DNA of 14,120 nt from Euryarchaeota archaeon UBA124 (GCA_002502215.1 DAPT01000075.1:1-14120); one strand, 5' to 3'. Positions 1-8,476 are shown, numbered from the stretch's first letter. A program made the numbers and translations. Notes: generated from the sequence alone by a model not told the origin.

Positions 1-2120
1 ATGAATTCCATCTTCTGCATGATGCATCCCGTGGCCCAACACTTGAGATTAATTTGACACGATTACGGACATTGCGCCCGAATGCTCAACTCATCGCTCT
101 CTCGGCTACAGTAGGGAATTGTGATATTCTTGCGAAATGGCTTGATGCGATTTTGATAAAGTCGGACTGGCGCCCGGTCGATCTTGAATATTCTACATTG
201 CACGACCGTCACCTTGAGCCTAGGAAAATACAGTCATCTTCGTTGGATTCAACGCACCAGGAGCTCTCACCACCCCGCCATTTGGATGGACCTTTGAGTC
301 ATCCTTCGTGGATTGTTGTTCAAGACACAATCGAGCAAGGCGGACAAGTATTGGTGTTCGTTGGGACCCGGCGAAGTGCCCAATCTGAAGCCAAGAAACT
401 CTCGGAACGAGTAAAGAAACGATTTGCAAAAGAACAACCTGAACGCTTGGTTGAACTTGAGCAACTTGCAGAAACACTGGAGGGTCGAAGCCAAACCAGC
501 ATGGGCGAACTTCTTGCACATTGCATACGAGGTGGCGTGGCTTTCCATCATGCAGGCTTAACCCATCGACAACGGCAAACCATTGAATCCGGTTTCAAGA
601 AAGGTACAATCCTCGCATTGTGTGCAACACCAACCCTTGCTGCAGGTGTGAATCTGCCAGCAAGGAGGGTCCTCGTTCGAGACATAAAACGCTGGGATGA
701 TGGAATGAGCCGTCCACTTCCAGTCATGGAAGTCCATCAAATGCTGGGAAGGGCTGGACGCCCTCGATACGATTCGATCGGTGAAGCATGGGTCTTGTGC
801 AAGGGAACCGATGGGTGGCAAATTGCGGACGAAGTCAGCGAACGTTACTTCTTTGGCCCAATCGAGGATATTTCATCGAAGTTATCGGCTGAGCCTGCAA
901 TGCGTATGCACTTGTTGTCGTGTGTTGCAACCGGAGGTCTGCTCCATCGTGAAGCGATTGGCTCGTTCTTCGATGCAACCTTTCTCGGAACAACCATGCC
1001 TAACACCCAACTTCAGGAACGATTGGATTCTATGTTGGACTGGTTGGTTGAAGAACGATTTTTGCGGCGTCTGGGTATTGATGAAACGTTCGAAGCACGT
1101 CGACAAGATCAATCGATGGATGACGATGAGACATGGGATGATGATGTGCCTGTTTGGGTCAATGTTGCACAAGAATCCGGCGGAGTTTCGCTTCAAGAAG
1201 AGCGCCAAACAAGGCACGTGCCCTCTCCGCACGGCAAACCCTCACTCGGCTTTGTGGCAGCCACTTCTCTCAACAATGTCGGCGGATGGAACGAAACGCT
1301 TGGTGAGCCGCCTGCGATGAAATATCAGGCGACACCAATGGGCGAACGGATCGCACAATTGTACCTCGACCCATTGTCAGCATCAATCCTGCGTACAGGA
1401 ATGCGCCGTGCGGTCCGCAGAATGGTTCGTCAGGATGGGCCTGTTAGTGAATTTGGACTCACCCATCTTGCTTGTAGCACCCCTGATTTTGCATCATTGT
1501 GGGCGAAAACTTCAGACCTAACCCTCGGTTCAGATTTGCAACTCAAGGCCGCAGCAGTTGAGGATGAACTTCTTTATGAAATTCCATACGAGGAACGCCA
1601 CCTTGGCCTCGTAAAATCTGCATGGTGCCTTGAGCATTGGTTTGAAGAAGAAACAATGCGCGAAATCGAAAAGCAACTCGATGTATCCCCAGGTGATGTT
1701 CATCATCGAGTTGATTTGATGGATTGGTTGTTGTACGCCGCTCGGGAAATCCTGCTTACAGACGATGTCTTTGCTGATGAGCACATGCCAATTCTTGCCC
1801 AACTCTCCTCAAACCTCGATACACTGCGTCAGCGCGTTCGACACGGTTGCAAACCAGACCTGCTGAAACTGGTCAAAATACGTCATGTTGGTCGCCAGCG
1901 TGCCCGTTCTTTGGCCTCAATCGGAGTCAGAACACCAAAAGATGTGCTTGGAATGACACGCAGAGATCAACAAAAAGTAGCATCTTGGAGAGGATGGGGC
2001 CCAAAGCTGGTGGACAACATTATGACGGAAGTCAAGAAAGTCGTTCAACGTAACGATGGAAAGGCTCCGGTCAAGAAACGTGGCGATGATATGCCGCTTG
2101 ATGGCGAAGATCAGGCGTAG
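1..2120 (+). CDS. hel308: Hel308-type superfamily 2 DNA helicase, 5'-truncated by the window edge
   Basis: ATP-dependent 3'-5' helicase of the archaeal Hel308/PolQ-like family, which unwinds lagging strands at stalled forks. The frame is open from base 3; its first codons read E-F-H and the two bases before them fit an Asp codon, so the window begins in the DExH box (motif II). RecA domain 1 and motif I lie outside. Visible in order: SAT motif III (nt 102-110), GQVLVFVGTRR region (about 348), motif V around TPTLAAGVNLPARR (about 627-668), motif VI QMLGRAGRP (738-764), winged helix, ratchet domain (about 1400-1850), and a C-terminal helix-hairpin-helix domain (about 1855-2035, with HVGRQRARSL). 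An acidic insert of about 77 residues (1089-1319) splits the winged helix from the conserved YQATPMGERIAQLYLDP segment. A TTG at 54 is internal and not the start. The next gene begins 12 bases after the stop. Family call is very secure; the missing third is the only limit. Confidence 0.96.
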   Translation, partial: EFHLLHDASRGPTLEINLTRLRTLRPNAQLIALSATVGNCDILAKWLDAILIKSDWRPVDLEYSTLHDRHLEPRKIQSSSLDSTHQELSPPRHLDGPLSHPSWIVVQDTIEQGGQVLVFVGTRRSAQSEAKKLSERVKKRFAKEQPERLVELEQLAETLEGRSQTSMGELLAHCIRGGVAFHHAGLTHRQRQTIESGFKKGTILALCATPTLAAGVNLPARRVLVRDIKRWDDGMSRPLPVMEVHQMLGRAGRPRYDSIGEAWVLCKGTDGWQIADEVSERYFFGPIEDISSKLSAEPAMRMHLLSCVATGGLLHREAIGSFFDATFLGTTMPNTQLQERLDSMLDWLVEERFLRRLGIDETFEARRQDQSMDDDETWDDDVPVWVNVAQESGGVSLQEERQTRHVPSPHGKPSLGFVAATSLNNVGGWNETLGEPPAMKYQATPMGERIAQLYLDPLSASILRTGMRRAVRRMVRQDGPVSEFGLTHLACSTPDFASLWAKTSDLTLGSDLQLKAAAVEDELLYEIPYEERHLGLVKSAWCLEHWFEEETMREIEKQLDVSPGDVHHRVDLMDWLLYAAREILLTDDVFADEHMPILAQLSSNLDTLRQRVRHGCKPDLLKLVKIRHVGRQRARSLASIGVRTPKDVLGMTRRDQQKVASWRGWGPKLVDNIMTEVKKVVQRNDGKAPVKKRGDDMPLDGEDQA

Positions 2121-2132
2121 ACTTGATGAGTC

Positions 2133-2684
2133 ATGATGAATCAGTCCGGTGCAATGTGGGAAACATTTCCTTGTTGGTCATGGGAAAGTCCCGAACCTCT
2201 TGACTTGAAGTCCTTTGTGCAATCCTTCCAAAAAATCGTCCCCAACCAACGGTGGGTGTTTTGCCGTACTGATGTTGCCCAAACCTCACGCCAATTGTGG
2301 ACTGCAGCAACTGTCAGCAATCGAAATACTGAACGTGGTACGGCCCAAGCACGAACACTTGATGCTGAATTCTTGCGCGTCTTGGCTGGAACCCACAATG
2401 TATCGGAGGCTTTCAAGCGAGCGGGTCTTCCAAACGGTGCAATGGCAGGATGGCTTCTCCACATTCCAGACCAGTCCGCTTTGGTAGATCTACAAACAAC
2501 GGGGAAAAAAGCCGAACAGTTGCTGAAAAATCTCGGTTTATCAAAAACTTCCTCGGAATTGGAAGTAAATGTCAATGGGGCAAAAAATCTCGGGATTGCA
2601 CTTGATGAAAACGTAGATTTGAGCCGAATTGAGGCGTCTTTGATTGGCCACATCCTTCTCGCTGATGTGAGTAGTTCTCAGTAA
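2133..2684 (+). CDS. cgi121: Cgi121-like KEOPS complex subunit
   Basis: 183 residues. Cgi121 is the KEOPS subunit that binds tRNA, including its 3' CCA end, and delivers it to Kae1 for t6A37 synthesis; it also contacts Bud32. The family signature is visible at residues 74-99, where RTLDAEFLRVLAGTHNVSEA matches the archaeal pattern R-[ST]-x2-[AE]-[EF]-hydrophobic-x-hydrophobic-x-[AS]-G-[ST]-x-[QN]-[IV]-x-E-A, followed by KRAGL. The rest is weakly conserved, as is normal for this small alpha/beta family; the length is at its upper end. ATG at 2133, 2136 and 2154 are all possible starts. The last gives an N-terminus beginning MWETFP, and no strong ribosome-binding site settles the choice. It directly follows hel308, an arrangement I recall from other euryarchaea, and is probably co-transcribed. 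No other KEOPS gene is in the window. The assignment rests on motif recognition. Confidence 0.75.
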   Translation: MMNQSGAMWETFPCWSWESPEPLDLKSFVQSFQKIVPNQRWVFCRTDVAQTSRQLWTAATVSNRNTERGTAQARTLDAEFLRVLAGTHNVSEAFKRAGLPNGAMAGWLLHIPDQSALVDLQTTGKKAEQLLKNLGLSKTSSELEVNVNGAKNLGIALDENVDLSRIEASLIGHILLADVSSSQ

Positions 2685-2859
2685 AAGCGACCATCGTAAA
2701 CGCCCTTAATGCAAGTTGATGAGCGTACGATTGGTTTGCGTGGAAGGTTGAGTTGAGCAAAGAGTTCAAACACCACCCTCTCCATGGCGAAGCATGGTCA
2801 TCCAATCACAGAATGCACCGGGCCACGTCCGCTCAACGAAATACCTCGACCGCACTCGA

Positions 2860-4233
2860 ATGAACAGCGCTCTTGATCAGGCTCTGGATTTTGGAGCAAC
2901 CTATGCCGAGATACGCCTCATGGCTGAAACAACATCCTCCGTTCGCCTCAAAGATGGTCAATTGGAGCATGCTATTCCTGGGCAAGAAATAGGCGCTACA
3001 CTACGTATTCTTGCAGACGGTGCATGGGGTGTTCACTCCACAACCGATATCTCGAACATTCCTAACGAAATTGAATCCACAGTGAAGCTAGCCCGAGCGG
3101 TTGCAGCTCGTCGACCGAGCGGCTCGAAGCCCATTCAACTCGCTGAAGTTCCTGTTCTCCAGGACGAAATCCACTGGCGGCCAAAGAAAGACGTACGAAA
3201 CACCGATCTCCAAACAAAGTTGGACATGCTCCAGAGCATCCACGCATCCGCTGACGATGATGAACGAATCATCTCCGTTGCTTGTGGTTGGTCCGATGAG
3301 CACTTGCACACAGAATTGCTTACAACAGAAGGTATGGACCGAACTTGGTCCTTCCAGCGCTCAATGGTAAACGGTATGGTGACCGCAAGGGATGGTGGTG
3401 ATCCTGTGTCCTATAGAATGCGTCATGGTGGCGAAGGTGGCCTCGAACTTATCGAAGCATGCGACCTTGGTGGACTTGGCGATCATGCGCGTACCTCCGC
3501 CCTACGATTGCTCAAAGCAGGGCGTGCTCCAAGTGGAAAACTACCGCTCATTGCAGATCGTGATTTGACCGGCGTATACATACACGAGGCACTCGGTCAT
3601 CCTTGCGAAGCAGACCTTGTTGCTGCCGGAGATTCATGTCTCGATGGAAAACTTGGTCAGAAGATTGGAAACGACATTGTCACGGTTGTTGACGACCCAA
3701 CCATGCGTGGTGGTTATGGTGCCTACCCAATTGATGATGAAGGTCTCGACGTTCGTGAAAAAACCCTGATAAAGAATGGTATCCTTACCGACTATCTCAA
3801 CCACCGAGAAACCGCACACCACTTCGGTATCGAACCAAACGCAGGAGCACGTGCTCAGGACGGATTGCATCACCCGCTTGTTCGTATGTCGAACACGATG
3901 ATCATGGGCGGTTCCTACACAGACATCGATGAACTTGCTGAGGATATTCAGTACGGTGTTTATGCTTGCGGCTCAAGAGGTGGACAAGTGGACACGGGCC
4001 GAGGTTCGTTCCAATTCGCTGCGCAAGAAGCATATCTCATCGAAAATGGGGAAATTACAACCCCACTGCGTGATGTGAGTGTAAGTGGTTTGACGCTGCA
4101 GATCCTCAACGATGTCGACGGTTTGACAAAGGATGCAAAACTTGCGAGCCCAGGCTTCTGCGGTAAAGGGCAAACCGTACCTGTCGGTGATGGTGGCCCA
4201 ATCATGCGCATTCGAGAAGCATTGGTGGGATGA
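2860..4233 (+). CDS. tldD: TldD-family metalloprotease, zinc-bearing subunit
   Basis: TldD pairs with TldE to form a cytoplasmic metalloprotease that, in bacteria, trims unfolded peptides such as microcin B17 precursor and CcdA; archaeal substrates are unknown. Residues 242-247 (nt 3583-3600) are HEALGH, the HExxxH metal site. Cys434 (nt 4159-4161), in a PGFCGKGQ context, is the expected distal zinc ligand, so the active site looks complete. The C-terminal PVGDGGP and the GxRGGQVDTGRGSFQF segment are typical. Length with the ATG at 2860 is 457 residues, normal for the family. That start places family-like sequence (ALDQALDFGATYAEIR) right at the N-terminus. An in-frame ATG at 2794 would add 22 residues without family character. 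Neither start has a clear ribosome-binding site. The preceding spacer (2685-2859) shows no convincing TATA box, RNA gene or terminator. tldE follows after 3 bases. Confidence 0.93.
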   Translation: MNSALDQALDFGATYAEIRLMAETTSSVRLKDGQLEHAIPGQEIGATLRILADGAWGVHSTTDISNIPNEIESTVKLARAVAARRPSGSKPIQLAEVPVLQDEIHWRPKKDVRNTDLQTKLDMLQSIHASADDDERIISVACGWSDEHLHTELLTTEGMDRTWSFQRSMVNGMVTARDGGDPVSYRMRHGGEGGLELIEACDLGGLGDHARTSALRLLKAGRAPSGKLPLIADRDLTGVYIHEALGHPCEADLVAAGDSCLDGKLGQKIGNDIVTVVDDPTMRGGYGAYPIDDEGLDVREKTLIKNGILTDYLNHRETAHHFGIEPNAGARAQDGLHHPLVRMSNTMIMGGSYTDIDELAEDIQYGVYACGSRGGQVDTGRGSFQFAAQEAYLIENGEITTPLRDVSVSGLTLQILNDVDGLTKDAKLASPGFCGKGQTVPVGDGGPIMRIREALVG

Positions 4234-4236
4234 AAC

Positions 4237-5640
4237 GTGATTCCAGACGATGCCGTTGACCGGCTCCTCGAAGGGTGTCAGACAATCGCAAAACAGTGCG
4301 AGGCGCAAAATATCCAAGGATGGGAAATCGTTGCTTCCCAAGGCTACGGCCGTTCACTCGATATCGAGGCAGGTCGAATTTCTCTTGCATCCGGTGGTGG
4401 TGAAGGTGGATTCGGAGTGCGTGTCCTCCAAGATGGCCGATATGGATATGCACATTTGGTGGACCCGAGTGGTGCAGAGCATGCCGTTTCAGAAGCAAGC
4501 TCAATCGCCAACGCCAGTCCAAAAATCGATGGTTTTAGCTTACCACATTCAGCCAAAGCAACACTCGTTGATGGAATGAGTGATGAAGCAATCCTGAATC
4601 TATCTGCAGAAGATTTGCTTGTGCAAGGCGATGACATCATCTCTGAAGTAGCATCCCTGGACAACAGGGCGGTTGTAATTGGTGGCGGTGTTGGAATCGG
4701 TGCTGAAGCAAATGTGATGCTCTCAAGCGAGGGCGTAGAAGTATCCGGAATTACAACATCCCATGGCCTCGGTGTGCAAGTTTCCATTGAAGAAAACGGT
4801 CAAATGACAAGTTCTTGGGAAAGCTGTTCATCCCGCCAGCTCATGAAGGGAATACCTACCTGTATCCCAACGGCAGTTGAGTGGGCTCAAAAGACACGTG
4901 ATCCGATATCCGTTGAAAACCAAGCAATTGACACGCCAGTGTTGATGACGCCTCAGGGAATTAGTTCTCTGTTTTCCAACATTGTTCGTCCTTCAATTCT
5001 TGGCGAGCGAATGGTTCGAAAAGAATCATTCTGGTCTGAAAAAATGAATGAAATTGTACTTGATCCTCATCTTACAATGCTCGACAATCGCAGACTTGAA
5101 GGCGGATTCGCTTCATCCTCCCGAGACGGAGAAGGTGTGCCTACATCGTGCCATACAATCGTTGAGAACGGTAGACTAAGAAAAATGATATGGTCGACCA
5201 GAGATGCTGCAAAGAACGTTGCAGAAGGCCGAATCGATGCAGCGTCGACAACCGGTTCCGCCTCCCGAGGAAGTCACATGACACCTCCAACAACAGGCTG
5301 CGGAGACGTGCAACTCATGTCCTCAAACAAATCTCAAACAAGACACGAATTGATCGAATCAATGGAAAATGGCTACCTAGTTCACAGCGTGATGGGAGCG
5401 CATACCGCCAACCCAACAAGCGGTGATTTCTCAGTAACGACAAGCACAATTCTCAAGATTACGGACGGTGAAGTCGAAGGCGCTTTGAAACAAGCAGGTG
5501 TATCCGGTAATTTGTTCAAGGCGATCTCCAATGGAGTTTCACTCGGCATTGCTTCAACAAAAAATGGAATCTCAAGTACAGGTAGTAATCACCTCTCAGA
5601 CATCCTCTTCTCACAAGGAATGCGAATAAATCCCGCCTGA
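4237..5640 (+). CDS. tldE: TldE/PmbA-family protein, non-catalytic partner of TldD
   Basis: 467 residues starting at a GTG 3 bases after the tldD stop, so the two are almost certainly one operon with coupled translation. Like tldD it has the modulator-of-gyrase fold: the N-terminal half includes GYGRSLDIEAGRI and a glycine-rich GGGEGGFGVRVLQDGRYG segment. The C-terminal half carries the TldE hallmark GAHTANPTSGDFS (residues 387-399), then a run typical of PmbA with the E-x-A/G-L-K-Q-A-G-V-S-G-N-L-F signature. It has no HExxxH motif, as expected for the subunit that shapes the proteolytic channel but binds no zinc. The stop at 5640 is followed by about 150 bases without a gene. That spacer contains a pyrimidine-rich stretch (about 5660-5690) that could end the transcript, but no clean T-run. 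No truncation or missing family block is seen. Confidence 0.92.
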   Translation: MIPDDAVDRLLEGCQTIAKQCEAQNIQGWEIVASQGYGRSLDIEAGRISLASGGGEGGFGVRVLQDGRYGYAHLVDPSGAEHAVSEASSIANASPKIDGFSLPHSAKATLVDGMSDEAILNLSAEDLLVQGDDIISEVASLDNRAVVIGGGVGIGAEANVMLSSEGVEVSGITTSHGLGVQVSIEENGQMTSSWESCSSRQLMKGIPTCIPTAVEWAQKTRDPISVENQAIDTPVLMTPQGISSLFSNIVRPSILGERMVRKESFWSEKMNEIVLDPHLTMLDNRRLEGGFASSSRDGEGVPTSCHTIVENGRLRKMIWSTRDAAKNVAEGRIDAASTTGSASRGSHMTPPTTGCGDVQLMSSNKSQTRHELIESMENGYLVHSVMGAHTANPTSGDFSVTTSTILKITDGEVEGALKQAGVSGNLFKAISNGVSLGIASTKNGISSTGSNHLSDILFSQGMRINPA

Positions 5641-5783
5641 ATACAAGAGGGTATTGTTTATCACCCCTCGTCATTCTTGTTTGTTACCATGGAGGTCATG
5701 GGAGTGTATCGTCTTCACCAATCCGCACAAAAGCCCGTCGCCTGTTCTCCGCACAGGCTCAAGCAAAACAAAACGCCTGGCGG

Positions 5784-5789
5784 GGGTGA
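5784..5789 (+). promoter_or_regulatory. Shine-Dalgarno site that selects a TTG start for RPA
   Basis: GGGTGA, part of a longer G-run, matches the anti-Shine-Dalgarno end of archaeal 16S rRNA and lies 5 bases before the TTG at 5795. It contains a possible GTG start (5786-5788), but that codon would then have no ribosome-binding site of its own. The spacing resembles that seen at 8842, 13149 and 13321. Confidence 0.55.
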
Positions 5790-5794
5790 ACATA

Positions 5795-7492
5795 TTGAGC
5801 GATGAGGACCGTTACAACGATCACATCTCAGCTGTATTGCAGGAATGCCCTGGTGTCGAACGAGATGAAGTCCAATCGGCCTTCCAGAAATACGAAGAAG
5901 AATTCTTCATTCCACCTCAGGATGCAATCCGATCAATAATTCGTCGATTCAAGAGTGAATCGGATTCATCCCCTACAGCGAGTACATCCTCTGGTCAAAC
6001 CAATCGACCGACAAGGAAAGTAAATCGGTTGTCGGAATTGAAGGCAGACGATCGTGATATCGAAATCGAAGTCGAAATCGTATCGCACAACATGCGAGAA
6101 CAAATGATTCGTGGTGAATCAAAGTCAATCGCTTTTGGTCTCCTCGAAGACGACCCTTGGCAAGAAGGAAATCAGGAACGAAACCGTTGGGAATACAAAG
6201 ATTGGGGGAACAACAACAACATCACACCTGGTTCTGTTGTACGGATAGAGGGAGCATCTGTCAATGAGTATCAAGGACGGATGTCGCTCAACATCAACCA
6301 ATCCTCTCGAATTGCTGTCCTTCGTGAAGGATCCCGTCCCGTTGTTGAACCAGGCGAGCCAATCGACATTTCATCTCTCCCAAGTGACGGATATGTCTGT
6401 GTCGTTGGTCGTTTAATGTCATCACGTGCAGATCAAATACACCGCCGTGATGGAAGTGGAAGCATAGATGTTGTTCGCGGCCGAATTGCAGACGGGTCCG
6501 GAGCAATTGGATTCTTGTCCTGGGAACCGTTCGACTACGAGTTGGGCTCCTTGCTCAAAATCGATGGAGCACAAGTCAAAACATTCAGAGACACGCCTGA
6601 ATTGAATTTTGGTCGAACAACGAAGATAGAACCGTTCCACGATGCAAACTTTGCTGACACGGAATCGCTCAAACAAGAAATGGTCTCGACAATCAGTACA
6701 TTGCGAGACGGATCAAAAGATGTTGAAATTGTCGTCAACATCACATCGTGGGAGAAAAGAACCTTCACAAAAGACGGAGAAGAACGCTACCTTTGGTCAG
6801 GACAGATTGCAGATCCAACGGGACAGTGCAGAGTTAGCGCATGGACCGACTTACCAATCGACGATGCATCGCTTCCAATGACGGTTCGGATTACCGACGC
6901 CAGAGTGCGAGCCTGGCAAGGCATCCCTGACATTACCATCGACCGTGAAGAACAACTCACAATTCTTGAAGAGGCTCCATGGGAAGGTGAACTTGACCTT
7001 GAAAATCTAAAGATTGAGGTAGCATTGAACGAACTCGTTTCAGGCCCGAGCCGGGTTGGTATTGCAACACGAGGAACAATCATTTCCGTTCGAGAGGATT
7101 CTGGAACAATCATGCGATGCCCGGAGTGTCGAAGGGTCTTGCGAGAAGGTCAGTGCTTCGAGCACGGTGCTGTCGAAGGAAAGGAAGATGTTCGTCTGCG
7201 ATTGGTTCTTGATGACAACGCTGCGACGTGTGCACTTCTCGTGGCAAAGGATGCTGCGCTGGCTCTGCTCGCAACCGATCATGCGACCATGGTTGATGAA
7301 ATTCAAGCAAATGGGTCAATGGCCTATGTCCAGAAAATTCGTGATTTGTTGCTTGGCCGTGAAGTTGACGTCACAGGCCGCATCATCAATGACGGACAAG
7401 GCGCGATGATTCTATCCGATGGCGTGACATACGTCGAATCCGATACCGGATTAATAGCGACTGAACTTCGAGCAAGATGGGGGTTGCAATAA
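5795..7492 (+). CDS. rpa: Replication protein A, multi-OB-fold ssDNA-binding protein
   Basis: 565 residues from the TTG at 5795. Binds single-stranded DNA in replication and repair. The N-terminal 55 residues form a small helical domain (MSDEDRYNDHISAVLQECPG, then an EEEFFIPPQDAIRSIIRRF helix) like that of euryarchaeal RPA41-type proteins, followed by a Ser/Thr-rich linker. OB-like domains lie at about 80-177, 190-282, 300-392 and 415-560. The repeated pattern 'G.I.D.[ST]G......W' shows in the second (RIADGSGAIGFLSW) and third (QIADPTGQCRVSAW). The last OB carries a zinc motif, C-x2-C-x8-C-x2-H, at nt 7118-7165. The frame stays open upstream to a TTG at 5654, but that stretch is rich in Pro, Arg and Cys and looks untranslated. 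GTG 5786 is the alternative start. The stop TAA shares its last base with the next ATG (TAATG), implying coupling to the RPA-associated gene. Confidence 0.93.
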   Translation: MSDEDRYNDHISAVLQECPGVERDEVQSAFQKYEEEFFIPPQDAIRSIIRRFKSESDSSPTASTSSGQTNRPTRKVNRLSELKADDRDIEIEVEIVSHNMREQMIRGESKSIAFGLLEDDPWQEGNQERNRWEYKDWGNNNNITPGSVVRIEGASVNEYQGRMSLNINQSSRIAVLREGSRPVVEPGEPIDISSLPSDGYVCVVGRLMSSRADQIHRRDGSGSIDVVRGRIADGSGAIGFLSWEPFDYELGSLLKIDGAQVKTFRDTPELNFGRTTKIEPFHDANFADTESLKQEMVSTISTLRDGSKDVEIVVNITSWEKRTFTKDGEERYLWSGQIADPTGQCRVSAWTDLPIDDASLPMTVRITDARVRAWQGIPDITIDREEQLTILEEAPWEGELDLENLKIEVALNELVSGPSRVGIATRGTIISVREDSGTIMRCPECRRVLREGQCFEHGAVEGKEDVRLRLVLDDNAATCALLVAKDAALALLATDHATMVDEIQANGSMAYVQKIRDLLLGREVDVTGRIINDGQGAMILSDGVTYVESDTGLIATELRARWGLQ

Positions 7493-8418
7493 TGACGCCA
7501 TCTCGACAAATTCAACGACAACCTGCCTGGATAATGCTCGCTTCTGAATTTGGTGAATCAACCCTCAATGAGAAAGGTTCGGGGGAGTTCGACCCAACGT
7601 TTGTCATAACGAAACTGGGTGCGAAAGTCAACAGAGTTACTGTCTCAGGTCTTGTCGAGCGACTGGAACTTCGAGAAACGAGCAATGGCTCGCAAATGTA
7701 CCAAGGACAGTTACGTGATCCCTCTGGCCTGCATTATTTCTCAGTCGGTGAATACGCATCTGAATCAATGCGGGAATTCGTCGTTCAATTGCTCGATAAG
7801 GTCGATTCTGGAGAACCGATTCTTTTGTGCATGACCGCCAAGGCTCGATGGTATCAAACCGACGAAGGTGCAGTATACACCTCGCTCCGTCCTGAAGAAG
7901 CTGCGATTGTGTCCCGTGAGCGATATGCTTCTTGGCTTGTGCGAGCGTGTGCAGCGACGCTCGAGCGGCTCGACCAACATCAGAAATCACTGAATTGTGA
8001 ACCCACGAAAGAAGCGATGCTGTCAGCGGGAATTCGTACTGAAATGGTTGATGGTCTGATGTCCGCTCAAACCCACTATGGTCAAATCGATACCGAGGGA
8101 TACCGCCTCAATGTAATGCAAGCTCTTGACATTGCTGAAGGGAAGATGGCTGCTGCCACAACGGCGCCACCGACGTTGAATCTGTCAGAACCTGCTTCCG
8201 ATGAAGATTCAGGTGATGGCGGTGAAGATTTACGAGCGGTTATCCTCGAGTGCATTCAAGCAATGGACAACGGAGAAGGCGTGGACTTTGAATCGCTGGT
8301 TCGGAATCTTGCAGCGCGTGGCTTCACTCGAGAACAATCCGAAGCAGAACTCGACACCATGAGCGATGAGGGCTTGCTGCACGAACCACGATTCGGTTGG
8401 TTCAAGATTGTAGCGTGA
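7492..8418 (+). CDS. RPA-associated OB-fold protein (COG3390 type, RPA32-like)
   Basis: 308 residues. In haloarchaea and methanogens an RPA gene is followed by a partner gene of this family, whose product acts with that RPA in DNA repair. The diagnostic block is at residues 37-53: PTFVITKLGAKVNRVTVSG matches the family consensus for the entry into the OB fold, which continues to about residue 137 (RDPSGLHYFSVGEY). A helical segment follows, then an acidic Pro/Ser/Asp linker (about 220-245). The C-terminal domain at about 247-306 contains FESLVRNLAARGFTREQSEA and ends EPRFGWFKIVA, in the manner of an RPA32C winged helix. ATG 7492 is chosen because it overlaps the RPA stop codon. An in-frame ATG at 7477 would add five residues and overlap RPA by 16 bases. 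The next gene starts 58 bases downstream and may share the transcript. Confidence 0.88.
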   Translation: MTPSRQIQRQPAWIMLASEFGESTLNEKGSGEFDPTFVITKLGAKVNRVTVSGLVERLELRETSNGSQMYQGQLRDPSGLHYFSVGEYASESMREFVVQLLDKVDSGEPILLCMTAKARWYQTDEGAVYTSLRPEEAAIVSRERYASWLVRACAATLERLDQHQKSLNCEPTKEAMLSAGIRTEMVDGLMSAQTHYGQIDTEGYRLNVMQALDIAEGKMAAATTAPPTLNLSEPASDEDSGDGGEDLRAVILECIQAMDNGEGVDFESLVRNLAARGFTREQSEAELDTMSDEGLLHEPRFGWFKIVA

Positions 8419-8476
8419 AGGAATTGTTCCATTACATTCAAATCTTGCCTCCACCCTCAACCATCTAGGGGTCATT

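Noticed and set aside
781..1320. 179-codon plus-strand open frame
   Set aside because: It is a frame-shifted shadow inside hel308, where the helicase frame is unbroken and conserved; Cys- and Met-rich noise.
2141..2653. 170-codon open frame on the minus strand
   Set aside because: It lies wholly under the Cgi121-like gene, whose product has a recognisable family motif. The minus-strand translation is rich in Ser, Arg, Trp and Phe with no domain character.
2794..2859. 22-residue N-terminal extension of TldD
   Set aside because: No family-like sequence and no ribosome-binding site. Kept only as an alternative start.
4344..4787. 147-codon minus-strand open frame
   Set aside because: Shadow of tldE, Pro/Ser/Thr-rich with no motif. 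The tldE frame is intact through it.
5654..5794. N-terminal extension of RPA from TTG 5654
   Set aside because: The translation is Pro/Arg/Cys-rich and unlike RPA, no ribosome-binding site precedes it, and a good site lies before TTG 5795.
8420..8430. Inverted repeat GGAA-TTG-TTCC after the RPA-partner stop as a terminator
   Set aside because: Four-base arms with no following T-run; too weak to call.
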